Shown: positions 9,911-19,817, counted from the stretch's first letter. The stretch: DNA of 22,583 nt from Mycoemilia scoparia (GCA_027575805.1 JANBPU010000257.1:1-22583); one strand, 5' to 3'. Notes: generated by a model not told the origin, from the letters alone. A program made the numbers and translations.

Positions 9911-10483
9911 GCATACTTGTATGTGTATATATCTGTCCTGAATTTCTCTTTCTCCCCAACAAAAGTGTCTTGGCTGCAAAAATTGCATTGTGCATTAAGA
10001 CATACCACACTTGGCTCAACTCTTTTGATAGAGCCAATTTCAAAAGAACCTCCAAGGCAAATACCAATGCCTATATTTACTGCTTTTATTAAATGAGAGA
10101 GGAACCACACTTTGTTAATTGTAATATGCACCTTTGGTCTTTGAAATAATTAATTACCTTCATGTCTTTAGAAAAAAGAAAACGTGTACACATACATGAG
10201 AATAAATTAAGAATGGTACTAATTTGAACTATGCATGTTATAATTGCTATTATTATTACTCAAGCTAGAAAAACACCTAACCCATCATCGTCATCGTAAA
10301 CAGTAAAATTAGATTGAGGTATATTTCCTTTATTGATACATAATTGCATAGCCACACTACAACCTGTTTCTAAATTCGTTTTTAGAAAAATGTAATTAGA
10401 TGATGGATCTTTATGTTGCCTAACTTCGCCTTACCTATGATTTATTATTTTCATCTAATTTTAATATTATATTCCACAACATA
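9911..10483. other. No gene recognised
   Basis: Spacer between repeat family D and MITE copy 7. Apart from the minus-strand frame mentioned for the family D copy, nothing supportable was seen. Confidence 0.45.
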
Positions 10484-10582
10484 TGGATCATAATTTTTGA
10501 AGGGTGCCTCCTTTTGGTGGCCACCAATTATAGGGGTAATCGCAGCCAAATGAGTGACTAACCCTTCAAAAACAATCTCACA
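10484..10582 (-). mobile_element. TA-MITE copy 7 (subfamily A2)
   Basis: A 99-bp copy starting TGGATCATAATTTTTGAAGG and ending CAATCTCACA. The middle 'ggtaatcgcagccaaatga' is the reverse complement of the copy 3 core. Only TATA separates it from copy 8. Confidence 0.75.
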
Positions 10583-10586
10583 TATA

Positions 10587-10719
10587 TGGGTAGTTATTTT
10601 TGAAAGGCTAAATGCAGATAGTGCATAATGATATATTGATCAATGAAAATATATAGAGACCAGTATGCAAGTTGAAACTGACCTACTAGTAAAACTTAGC
10701 CCTTCAAAATAATCACTCA
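10587..10719 (+). mobile_element. TA-MITE copy 8 (subfamily B)
   Basis: A 133-bp copy, close to copy 4, with the same core 'gcagatagtgcataatga' and 'tatgcaagttgaaact'. Starts TGGGTAGTTATTTTTGAAAG, ends AATCACTCA, TA flanks on both sides. The flank runs TATATA, the apparent preferred target. Confidence 0.8.
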
Positions 10720-10960
10720 TATATACACATATATTTCACACTGCCAAAATTATGAATGTTGTTATGAAGGAATATGTTTTGTAATTAACCACAATAATAA
10801 TGAATATAATTGTGCATCATGAATGTTTGTACCTATTAAGATGTATCATTCATAACTATTATTCCAAAAAAAATTATAATTTGTTTTTGGATTGATGCAT
10901 TTAAAAATGGTAAATAATTAGCCAAGAAATATATTATTGTATTATAAACAAAAAAGTAAT

Positions 10961-11034
10961 CGCTCCTGGGTGGGCTCGAACCACCAACCTCTCGATTAAC
11001 AGTCGAACGCGCTAGCCAATTGCGCCACAAGAGC
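10961..11034 (-). tRNA. tRNA-Asn (anticodon GTT)
   Basis: A complete 74-nt cloverleaf on the minus strand without an intron. The acceptor stem GCTCTTG/CAGGAGC pairs fully with one G-T wobble and G as discriminator. The D-stem is GCGC/GCGC around an AATTGGCTA loop, the anticodon stem is TTCGA/TCGAG with loop CTGTTAA, and the T-stem is GGTGG/CCACC with loop TTCGAGC. No CCA is encoded, as expected for a eukaryotic nuclear gene. A run of six T lies shortly after the 3' end on the minus strand, fitting an RNA polymerase III terminator. Confidence 0.96.
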
Positions 11035-11127
11035 ACTTTGATTTCAAAAAATATAATTCCATATTTATGTGAAATTTGTATTTCATGAAATAAATTAAAT
11101 TATATTCAACTGATGATAAGCAATATA

Positions 11128-11242
11128 TGGGTAATAATTTTTGAAGGGTGAAAGTTTACTAGTAAAACTGGACATCCACCCAGCTGTGATTGTGCTTATA
11201 ATCATTGGTCACTAAAATTCACCCTTCAAAAATTATGATCCA
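11128..11242 (+). mobile_element. TA-MITE copy 9 (subfamily A1)
   Basis: A 115-bp copy, nearly identical to copy 1 in both arms and core. Starts TGGGTAATAATTTTTGAAGG, ends AATTATGATCCA, TA on both sides (11126-11127 and 11243-11244). It lies about 90 bp from the tRNA-Asn gene on its 5' side. High similarity to copy 1 suggests relatively recent activity. Confidence 0.85.
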
Positions 11243-11494
11243 TATTGACAGGCCAGGGTGGTTCAGAATGAATATAGATTACTAGGAAGTTGGGACTACT
11301 AATTTTCAAAATGCAGATATTTTCTAGATTTAATAGTAAATCAGTTTATTAAATACATTAAACACCTAAATGAAAATAATCATAGCAATATATAATAATA
11401 AAATACTTTTATATAATTAAAAAGATATATAGGGTGGGTGTATAACAGCTTGCACAGTTTATAGGGGAAGTGAGAATATGCTTATAGAGAGATA

Positions 11495-13633
11495 CTACAT
11501 TAAGAAAGGTTTATGGATATAAGTGTTGCGCTTGACAATACGGAAATGAAGGAACCAAAGCACTGATGCAATTAGAGTGGCGACAAGAGATGCGATTCCA
11601 CAAAACCAAATAGCAGCATGAAAAACACCACGATTATCTATACTGTCATAAATTTGGGCTTCAGCAGCTATACCAGCCAAACTACCGATACCTACGCCTA
11701 TTGAAAGGAAGCCCATCAGACCAGCAGTTTTTTCTTCGCCAAATAACCTTCCCGTGATTGAGGGCAGCGTATTGTCATAGTTTCCGCTGAATAGACCAAT
11801 TACTATGCTGAAGATAACAAACAGTACATAGGAACGGGCAGGCAGCCAGAGGCCAAGAATAGAGATGGTGCACATCGTCAGGGATATCAGCGTGACGTTT
11901 ATCGGGCCAATCATGTCTACTAAGAAGCCAGACCCAATTTGGCCCACAACACCGCAAGCATTGAACAGCGTGGCTAGTGTTGATGTTGAGCCGTCACCGA
12001 ATCCTAGAATGTGAGCTGAAGAAGGTGTGTAGTTCATTGAGCCAAAGTAGGCCCAGGGTGCGATGAGTGCAATGAGAAACATGAGGTCGAAACGAATGTC
12101 TTTGAATATTGAGATGTTGAAGTCTTTATACCAGGGGATTTCTTCCTGGCGATTATTGCTGGAGGATGATGCACGTGGATTATTGTTGACATGTTCGGTC
12201 GATGGTACGGGAGAGGGCAGAGTGGTGGGTTGGAGACTTTGCTCTGTGACAGACAAGGGCTTCTTTATCATAAACGGGCTACATAGTGCACCCACAAAGA
12301 GCACCATGAAGCAGTTGATTCGAAGGGTCCATGATATGCCGTATTTTTCGATAAGCGTCTCGACAAGGGGCGACAGCCACATTCCACCGATGTTATTTCC
12401 AGCAGCAGCGATTCCCAGAATCAGCCCTGTGTTTCCAGTAAAGTAGTGGGTGGGGAGAATGAATGTTGGGACATAAAAAAACGCACCTCCGATTCCAAAC
12501 AGGAGCCCCTGCGTCAAAATAAGCTGCCAATACTGGGTTGAAAATGACGCCATGAGCAGTGCTGCTGTGCATATAACTGTGCCGATGCCGCAAGCTGTCC
12601 GTGGTCCAATTTGATTAACAGTCAGTACACTGAGCCACGTAAACACATATGGGCACAGGGAGGTTAGGGTTGATATCCACGTCAAGTCAATGGCAGAGAC
12701 ATTGATAAAATGGTAGTTTAGGTAGTAGTTTTGGTACACTCCTGCGGTATTGTTGAGACCCATTATGACCATCTGGATTAAAAGACTGCCCAGCAGAATA
12801 ACCCAGTTTTGGTATCGATAGTCAAGTTGGACAAAGCTGCTCTGGCTTAGCGATGCATTTGAGGACATCATCTCTTCTATAAACTCTGCTGTTGTGTTAC
12901 TTGGAGGCGTTGAAAAGCTGCCATTGTTTCGTCCTCCTTGATTATCTAGTGATTTATTGCTGTAATCTGATTCTTTTGTATAGCCTGAATATTCTCCGCC
13001 CTCCTTTTTCATACTCTCTGTCTCACCGATTTCACAGTAGTCTCCTCCATTGCTGACAGTCAAAGACACTGCTGGGCTAAACTGCTTCTTGCTCTCAACA
13101 ATGCTGTTGTTGTAGTCATTCTTGGGAGTTGAGCCAGAAAGGTCTGCAGATGCTGGCGATTGCTCTGGCTGGTATTCATTTGTGTGTGTGATGGGGCGTG
13201 TGTTATGGCTGTGGTCATTACGTGTGTCTGCGACTGAGTCGCTAGACAACGTTCTTGGTAAACATTCGTTGTTTTCTGTGCTAGGCCTTCGAGTGTGGCC
13301 TTCTTCATGAATAGGAATAGTTGCCGTTGGCGTTGGTGCTTGGGGATTATTAGGCGATCGGGATAATAAAAGGGGGTTTCCTTGGGTATTCACACCAGAG
13401 CGTGCCACTTCAGCAGAAAGGCCTTCGTAATTTGTTGTAGTGCGCTGAGAATTTTTTTGAATTTGTGGTGATGAGGTTAATAATGCATTTGGTGTTGTTT
13501 CTAGAGGGTGTGTGCTTGTCAAATTACTATTTTTGGTGTTTTTGGGGTCAAAAGTAGGCGCCTGATCATTGAGCTGAGCTTTGGCATCATTTGTAACACA
13601 TGCTGCCTTATTATACAAAGGCCGCTCCTTCAT
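11495..13633 (-). CDS. MFS transporter, monocarboxylate-porter type
   Basis: A single-exon, 712-residue protein. Residues 1-275 are hydrophilic, rich in Asn, Ser, Thr and Pro, and look disordered. About twelve membrane segments follow from residue 276 (WVILLGSLLIQMVIMGL) to 697, split by a polar loop at about 460-510. The TM2-3 loop has GPRTACG, a degenerate form of the MFS loop motif. The TM5 region NTGLILGIAAAGNNIGGMW resembles the Gly-rich stretch of fungal MCH/monocarboxylate-porter homologues. The DGG..W signature that usually precedes TM1 in this family is absent (here YRYQNW). The start is the first ATG after a pyrimidine-rich leader. Likely a plasma- or vacuolar-membrane symporter; the substrate cannot be read. 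Members of this family also move riboflavin or other organic acids. No operon context applies. Confidence 0.85.
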   Translation of the reverse strand: MKERPLYNKAACVTNDAKAQLNDQAPTFDPKNTKNSNLTSTHPLETTPNALLTSSPQIQKNSQRTTTNYEGLSAEVARSGVNTQGNPLLLSRSPNNPQAPTPTATIPIHEEGHTRRPSTENNECLPRTLSSDSVADTRNDHSHNTRPITHTNEYQPEQSPASADLSGSTPKNDYNNSIVESKKQFSPAVSLTVSNGGDYCEIGETESMKKEGGEYSGYTKESDYSNKSLDNQGGRNNGSFSTPPSNTTAEFIEEMMSSNASLSQSSFVQLDYRYQNWVILLGSLLIQMVIMGLNNTAGVYQNYYLNYHFINVSAIDLTWISTLTSLCPYVFTWLSVLTVNQIGPRTACGIGTVICTAALLMASFSTQYWQLILTQGLLFGIGGAFFYVPTFILPTHYFTGNTGLILGIAAAGNNIGGMWLSPLVETLIEKYGISWTLRINCFMVLFVGALCSPFMIKKPLSVTEQSLQPTTLPSPVPSTEHVNNNPRASSSSNNRQEEIPWYKDFNISIFKDIRFDLMFLIALIAPWAYFGSMNYTPSSAHILGFGDGSTSTLATLFNACGVVGQIGSGFLVDMIGPINVTLISLTMCTISILGLWLPARSYVLFVIFSIVIGLFSGNYDNTLPSITGRLFGEEKTAGLMGFLSIGVGIGSLAGIAAEAQIYDSIDNRGVFHAAIWFCGIASLVATLIASVLWFLHFRIVKRNTYIHKPFLM

Positions 13634-13754
13634 TTATATTTTAAAGTAAGCAAGGAAAAAGGAAAATACCATAAAGAAACACGGAAAAGAAAGCAAAGTC
13701 CAATAGAGTGGGTAATCGGCCAGAACAGAATCCTCAACAATATTTGACTCAGGT

Positions 13755-14445
13755 TTAAGGAAAGGCAGAGAGACAGGCAAGTGGGCTTTGTGCTAGCATG
13801 AAAGCGAATAGGATCATCATCAAAACAACTGATGGTGGCTTTTTGTGTTTAGTAACATTGTATTGTGATTCAGAGAAGAGCGACAAGTTAAACATACTCT
13901 TTAAATTCTGGTTGTGCTGATAGTTGAAAAGAAGTTGATTGGAAAAGTTCTGTAAATTATTAGGGTAATCCCTTAGGGAAATTCTAGCTTCAAGCAAACT
14001 GCGCCGGCACTCATAGGCTGGTGTTGTTGGTATCATGGGTCGATCATTTTTCCAACATAGACGTGTTCTTTTCAAAAATTGATCATGATAAAAATTAAAG
14101 ATATTCTATAAATCCATTTCGTCTTGTACATTATCCAGAAAACACAGCATTGTGCCACAAAGACTGCTTACTTTGTAAGTGGGCTTGACAGGTTTGTGGC
14201 AAAAGCAGTCACAGGGCCTTGGGGCTATCCCACGAGTTTATAGTCAAAAGAATTCGTGGACGCTTTCCAATTACTGCCCTACCAGTGATCGATCCAGATA
14301 CAAGACAAATAAGCTCAAGTAAAGCCCCTGTCCCCCACGTGTACCCAATGAGTCAGCCTCACATCATGTTAGACAGAAAAATGCGTTCCTGAAGGTCATC
14401 TTCGTCAAAACTGAACCCTATTGCCATTTTTGGATCAATACTCAT
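13755..14445. other. Unresolved coding-like stretch, strand ambiguous
   Basis: Between the MFS gene and USE1 lies a stretch with raised GC and open frames on both strands. On the plus strand, 13798-13920 starts MKANRIIIKTTDGGFLC, and about 14190-14391 contains RFPITALPVIDPDTRQ and PHVYPMSQPHIMLDRK before a stop. On the minus strand, 13755-14075 contains YECRRSLLEARISLRDY, and another frame starts at 14445 with MSIDPKMAIGFSFDEDD. Plausible splice sites exist on both strands, but I could not build a single in-phase model. One small multi-exon gene, or a decayed one, is likely; product unknown. Confidence 0.3.
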
Positions 14446-14892
14446 GATGTCCTATTACTTTTTTCATTTGAATCGTAAATAAAAGGTAGTCGTCTATAAA
14501 AAGATATATCCACAGGACAATATGTAACCTACTTGCAAATTTCCTAGATAACTAATCTTTTATAATCAAGTATATTTGCCCAAGAAGCAAGTTAAAATCA
14601 CATACATCGCCAAGATGTTTTACCAAACTAAAGAAATGATATAGCTAAGAGTTTAGGTAAATAATCTGATGATTAAGCAATTTAATACACCTAGAGAGAT
14701 AGCTGTATGCCACATACACTCTCATTTTACCCAGAAAGTTTAGGTAAATATTCTTTATCATTCTCTGCTTTGTAGTTCCCATAAGCTCACACGGGCATAA
14801 ATTTAAGGCAAATAATATAGTAATCATTGTTGACTTGTGTGATTTTAGATGAACTACTAGAACTAACACCCTTTACTAGGTATAATTCACCA
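14446..14892. other. USE1 upstream region
   Basis: AT-rich, no supported gene. It contains a direct duplication of 'agtttaggtaaata' (about 14649 and 14736). The USE1 frame stays open upstream of its first ATG back to a possible acceptor (attttag, ending 14848), so a further 5' exon is possible. Confidence 0.4.
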
Positions 14893-16294
14893 ATGACAAC
14901 CAAAGTTAATGATAGTAACATAATATACTTTGCTAGGTTTCTTGACAGATGCGAGGCTTCTGCAAAGTCTGTTCTTTCAACACTAGAATATGGCACAGCT
15001 TTAAAGGACTCTAGCAAGCAAGACCCTGTAGATAATATCGAAAGATTCCTAAACGTAAATAAATTCTATCTAAATATTGACAGCCTTTCAAAAAATTACG
15101 AATCATTAAAAGGCAAATATGGCGAAGATTCAGACATATTTCCTAATGAATGTCAGTCGAGGATCGATAGCCTGGTTAAGATGGCCAAACATGCCAAAGA
15201 GGTAAGTTTCCGTATTGATTATGATACTCTAAACTCACACTTTCTAACCCAATTTAACACACATCTTTTTTATATTTGTAGTCAATTGAGAAGGAGCAGA
15301 AAGAAAAAAGTCAGATTCTCAATGAAAAAACTACAAACCAGGGTCATGAGCCTGTGCCTTTTTCTAGTAAGGAAGATGTGAACAAACAATCCGAAAAGCC
15401 TGTACCTGGTAGTGTAAAGTCAGAATCAGATACCCAGTCTATTGATATAGAGGAATTGGTAAGAAAGGAGATTACAGAAAATTTATGATGTTTTCAATTT
15501 AAATACGCAAAACACTGGCATTAATTGTAATTATAACATATTTATATCTAGCACATAAACGTCAAACGAGAATCGATGCCAAAAGAGAAGCTGATAAAAA
15601 AGATACCCACCAAAGATCCACGGCAAATGAGAAGAGGTAAAATAAATTCACACACACGCGCGCGCGCGTTAAAGATATGAATCTTTTTTCTGTTCTATGT
15701 CAACACTCTCAAACAAAATTTGGATATGTTCAAAACTATAGAATTATTTGGTGATCAGGAACTTCGTAATAGAAAGCAAGTCATAGGAATTTATATGATA
15801 TAGAAAAAGTTCCAAATAGTTTCTAGGAAGAATCTAATATGTATTTTTGTCATTATTTTCCTATTTGTAGTGCTATACCAGATGATATCGATGGTGTTGA
15901 TAAGGTAATCAAGAACCAAAGGATGATGCATGAAGAGCTTACAGAGGACTTGCTCAGGATGGCAAGCGCTTTAAAAAATAACAGCTCTGCATTTGGGAAT
16001 ATGCTGAAAAAGGACGAAAAGGTATGCTTCTTATCTAAACTCGTGACATGCTTTTGTAATTTCAAGGAGTCTAATTCAGACCAATACTGATTGGCACGTG
16101 TATAGGTATTGGAGGAAACATCGAGCATCATATCAAAGAACCTGTCGGGATTAATAGCCCAAGGAAAGAAACTTGGAAAGTATCGCTCCAGGGCTTGGGC
16201 AACAACTGGCTTCACCTGGGGGCTGGTCCTATTTGTTATACTTACGATGTTTATAATGATTATGTTTATTAAGGTGGCACCAAAGTTTGCTTGA
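14893..16294 (+). CDS. USE1: USE1-like SNARE of Golgi-to-ER transport
   Basis: Six exons by my reading: 14893-15201, 15282-15458, 15552-15636, 15742-15775, 15871-16021 and 16106-16294, giving 314 residues. The N-terminal helical region (LDRCEASAKSVL, residues 18-29) precedes a charged linker. The family motif RRELFGDQELRNR falls at about 189-201, then the SNARE helix (VIKNQRMMHEELTEDLLRMA through ALKNNSSAFGNMLKKDEKVLEE). A C-terminal anchor (WGLVLFVILTMFIMIMFI, about 290-307) ends KVAPKFA, close to the IMPKLK-type ends of animal USE1. USE1 is the ER SNARE that pairs with Sec20, Ufe1 and Sec22 and is tethered by Dsl1. The 34-nt fourth exon is needed to keep frame and supplies the LFG..ELRNR motif; its intron starts with GC (GCAAGT), an accepted minor donor. 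The first ATG is chosen because it opens the conserved region. Convergent with the Mei2-like gene. Confidence 0.85.
15649..15668. repeat. CA then CG dinucleotide microsatellite in a USE1 intron
   Basis: Four CA followed by six CG units within intron 3 of the USE1 gene (15637-15741). Alternating purine-pyrimidine sequence of this kind can form Z-DNA. Confidence 0.8.
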
Positions 16295-16564
16295 GGTGTT
16301 ACTATTTGCAAGACTACGATAATTACAACAATAATGATAGTAAAAAATTGAATAAAGTGGTATGGATAATAAAGTGTTGAAGAAATTAATATTTCTATGA
16401 CAATGTAGCTGTCAACGCATGTGGGGCTTGTCTGTCTCTAGCTCCTCCAAAAGCCTCCAAAAGGGTATGATTTCCCTTCCTTTATTCGGTCCTGATGTTC
16501 TAAAGCAGCTCGGCTGTCTGTGCCACTCTTGGTTTCTAATGCTACACACGCCAAATTTACACGT

Positions 16565-18861
16565 TTAAATAAAAAAGATCAACTCATACATTTGGTTTGA
16601 TATTGTTTCAATTTTGAAAGCACCATACTTTTTGATGTTGTACTTTCCAAGCTGCTCGGCAAGACTCTGAACTTTGGCATATGCGAAGAGGCACAGTTTG
16701 CGGGATTCGCACTTTTCCCTATTTTATTTATAACATATTTGGATCAGAGTTAGACAACATTTCTTTTATCATAACCATTTTTAGCTTTGAATATTTTTAA
16801 CGATACAAACCATAGTTTCCCTCCCCACTTTTTGGCAAACCTTTCCACAGATTCGGTGTTTATAAAGTGTATAAACCCGTAGGATGAGTTATTGTTTGTG
16901 GAGTAATCGATCCGCAGATATATATAATCGATTTTCGCATCATTATCCCTCAGTGCCCACTCGACAAAATCGGTCTATGTTTTTGAGTAAATCATTCATT
17001 TATCAGTGTATGGTTTTTAATAGTTTACTAAATCATGCAAGTTTGCGGATTCTACATACCTTCTTGTATCTGTTAGGCACATTGCAGACCATAATCATGG
17101 TACGACCATCTATTAACAAAGTGTTGGAGTTAATATTCAAAATTCAAATGTTTTCTGATTACTGCCGGAGCAATGGAAACAATAAAAGCTATAGGGAATA
17201 GAGTGGCGATGTATATACCGACCTTGATCTACTTTGTTGATGTCAAAACGATATTCGGGTTCAACTGAACCAGATCCAAGTGTCAGCAACTCCAAATTTG
17301 ACGTGTTAATAGTCGGGGGTTTCAATTCCTCTTGCTTATTGATCTCTGACAAACTTGGGTCAATATTAATCGCTGTAAATGGATCATAATGTTAGCAAAG
17401 AAGCATTTATCAATGTTTGTAATTTTTTTGAAAATGACCAAGATATATCTACCATCCGAGATCAATCCAAATAAATGCCGGAACTTCAAGCTTAGCTGTC
17501 TATAAGTGAATGCCTCCATGTTTATTTGCTACATATCCATTCAAAGCACATAGGATTGTTATAAACAATCAGATGCCGAAATACGGTCATGCTTGATCAA
17601 CACAAATATTTATGGTTACACTGACCAGGCACTCCATAGACAGCTTTTCTTGCAGGGTTTGGATATTTCTGATATCGTTCACTTGTATAATGGAATGGAG
17701 TTCACAACCAGCGTAGAGACATATAGAGTTACATATCAGCTCCCGGTTTTTTTTCAGCTCCTTCTCTACTCTCTACAAACATAAGAACAAATAGAAAGCT
17801 GTTATTTGGTTTCAAAAATAGTTGGCATGCAATATCATAAAGTAATTGCTGCTGGATATACGACATGATCCGTGGTAATACAAATCTATCAAATACTATT
17901 GATGAGACTAACGATTGAATTTTACTTTTCCATTATACCCTGAAGTTTGAATATGCAAATATTCGGCCAAATCTTGAACACAATTAAAGATCTGTGAGCG
18001 CTATGATGTGTGGTCATTGCATAGATTATGTTAGCATAATCCAGTAGCTCATAACGAGATTTTTGCTGAAAATATATTGGAGTTACCATTTCAAGGTCAC
18101 AAAGTGGTGCACATTCAATTGTTGTAGTATACAACAAAGGGTGGAATACCTCTTTCTTGGCCTTCTGGATATTCTCTACTGATTTATTATTGTAGTATAT
18201 TACGACAATATTCCACCAGTAGACCGTTTCTTGGGGGAATCCATAATAAATTATATCAAACACCTCACCAAAGTTCTAAATATAGCAATTTTGGTGAGCA
18301 AAGAGAGTATAAATAGAGGATTATTATAGAATAACAGTGTTTGGATAAAGGCTTGATTCTTTTTTTTTTGTAAAAATAGCTAAAGCATATAAATAATCTG
18401 CCATTTATACAGTCGAGCAGGCGAAGTCGCGGCGTACCTGAAAGAACTCTGTGAGCGGCTTGGCTGAATAGCACAGAGGGACATATTTTATAACTGCACA
18501 CCTGGATAACGGTGCCAGCTTGTCTAATTAAATAGGTAAATAAAATGAAGTTAGTTGGAAGTCAAAATTTTGTTGAAAGGTCAGCTTCAAGTTTGACTTC
18601 AACATACCTAGACCCGAAGGTGCACGATGCTGTGAAGCGTACCCGGCTTCGTAGTTTAACATTGAGGAATATTTAGTGGCGGAATAAGTGTTTAAGGAAT
18701 AGAGCTGGAAATATATGTGTTAAGTCAAAGTGCAGGTCAGCGAGTATTTCTGCTTCTTAGATTCTTATATATGGCTTGTCTTTGCCAGCTGCATATACGC
18801 GACAGAAATGGCGCATATAGCCCAGTAGTATAGAATAATACAAGTCATCATGGTAAGAGGA
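16565..18861 (-). CDS. Mei2-like RNA-binding protein (RRM)
   Basis: A minus-strand gene rebuilt from exons in phase: 18662/18704-18608, 18523-18438, 18275-18087, 18000-17926, 17772-17626, 17528-17453, 17372-17223, 17109-17060, 16974-16811 and 16718-16565. From the ATG at 18662 this is 1146 nt, 381 residues. The C-terminal RRM (about 260-381) carries TMIMVCNVPNRY (RNP2-like), IDYIYLRIDY, SSYGFIHF (RNP1-like), then KLWEKC and LCLFAYAKVQ. These align with the TTVMIRNIPNKY, YAFINF, KKWEKFNS and AYARIQG stretches of the Mei2 RRM. An N-terminal RRM (about 26-100) has RCAVIKYVPLCYS, FGEVFDII and WWNIVVIYYNNKS. A 63-nt in-phase exon at 18861-18799 (DDLYYSILLGYM) probably lies upstream, so the true start is uncertain. 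The 153-nt intron at 17925-17773 may hide another small exon. In fission yeast Mei2 drives meiosis by sequestering an RNA-decay factor on a non-coding RNA; a similar role here is inference. Confidence 0.8.
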
Positions 18862-19817
18862 CTATCAAAATGGGTCCTGTGATGCAGACAGTGGGCATGA
18901 ATAATGGAAATTTGATATATAAAATCCAGGTTTCTCTGAAACGCCAAAACGACCTTGAAAGATGTCAAGTATGATAATGGTGATGATAAGATGTTAATGC
19001 CAATAAGACACCCTGTGTATGCGACAACCAGAATGATGCGTTTAACCGATGGTTTCTAATTAAATCTGATAATACCGAAAGTCCGTAACTAAACGAGGTC
19101 TTTTTGGAAGTTAGGGCCTATCAGGATCTAAAGCCGGCCAATAGTTACTAAAAATAGTCTGTTGTACAAAAATTCGGCCATATAATTGATCCAGGTAAAC
19201 ATTGATATACCTTTCGGCCCTCAATGCAAATAAAATGTGGCTCACTGCGAGTGGAGCCATTTTAGTCGTCCGCCTTTTTGCGGAGTTATTCACGGGATGA
19301 TCCCGGTTAAACTAAATATGGGCTGGCCCAAAGCTACATAAATATTGGGCCAATTGGCAATTGATCAATGGTGATAAGAAGACAGGGCTTTTCTTTCTAG
19401 TCTTTGCACACTTGATCACTGTGTACTTTTAAGTTCATCGATACCAAACATAAAATGCGGCAAATCCAACCAGAACCCACCTCGCATGGGGTCTTTTGTT
19501 GTTATTAGAAATCTCCCTTTTTTCTCCCAAAGTTGGGAAATGTGAAACACGCGAGATTAATGCTTGTGCTGATTGGTGGGAAAACAGCGATATGGGCCAG
19601 TGTTAAAGGTAAATGGCAAAAGATGTTTCAGATAGCGGAGCAGCGTGGCACTTGATATTTTTGATAGTAGTATGGCATCACCGACAAGGGTTGAGAACAC
19701 ACCTCCTACTTCAATATAAGATTCTTGGCAAAATATGGAGGGCCCAGAACTTTAATCCCTTCAAGAAACCCGAGTAAAAATGTTTCACAATACTTTGTTT
19801 TTTTGGAACCAGATGGC
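18862..19817. other. Divergent intergenic region with hydrophobic open frame
   Basis: Lies between the Mei2-like gene (-) and the hexokinase-like gene (+). On the minus strand a 96-codon frame without an ATG (19055-18765) follows a TTAATTAG acceptor-like site. It contains two hydrophobic stretches (IILVVAYTGCLIGINIL; CIILYYWAICAISVAYM), and its end overlaps the likely 5' exon of the Mei2-like gene in another frame. A 60-codon minus frame starts at 19293. Neither could be joined to a recognisable gene. Further 5' exons of the Mei2-like gene may lie here. Confidence 0.35.

Noticed and set aside
12063..12446. 127-codon plus-strand frame inside the MFS gene
   Set aside because: Antisense shadow of a well-supported transporter reading frame.
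13975..14040. Resemblance of the CRRSLLEA motif to the CCRRMLL motif of RNA polymerase subunit Rpb10
   Set aside because: The required CxxC pair near the N-terminus is absent in the nearby frames, and lengths do not fit.
15596..15601. Apparent one-base frameshift in USE1 at an A6 run
   Set aside because: Adding the 34-nt exon at 15742-15775 with a GC donor restores phase and a conserved motif without assuming a sequence error.
15853..16311. 152-codon minus-strand frame over USE1 exons
   Set aside because: Antisense shadow of the SNARE helix and anchor region.
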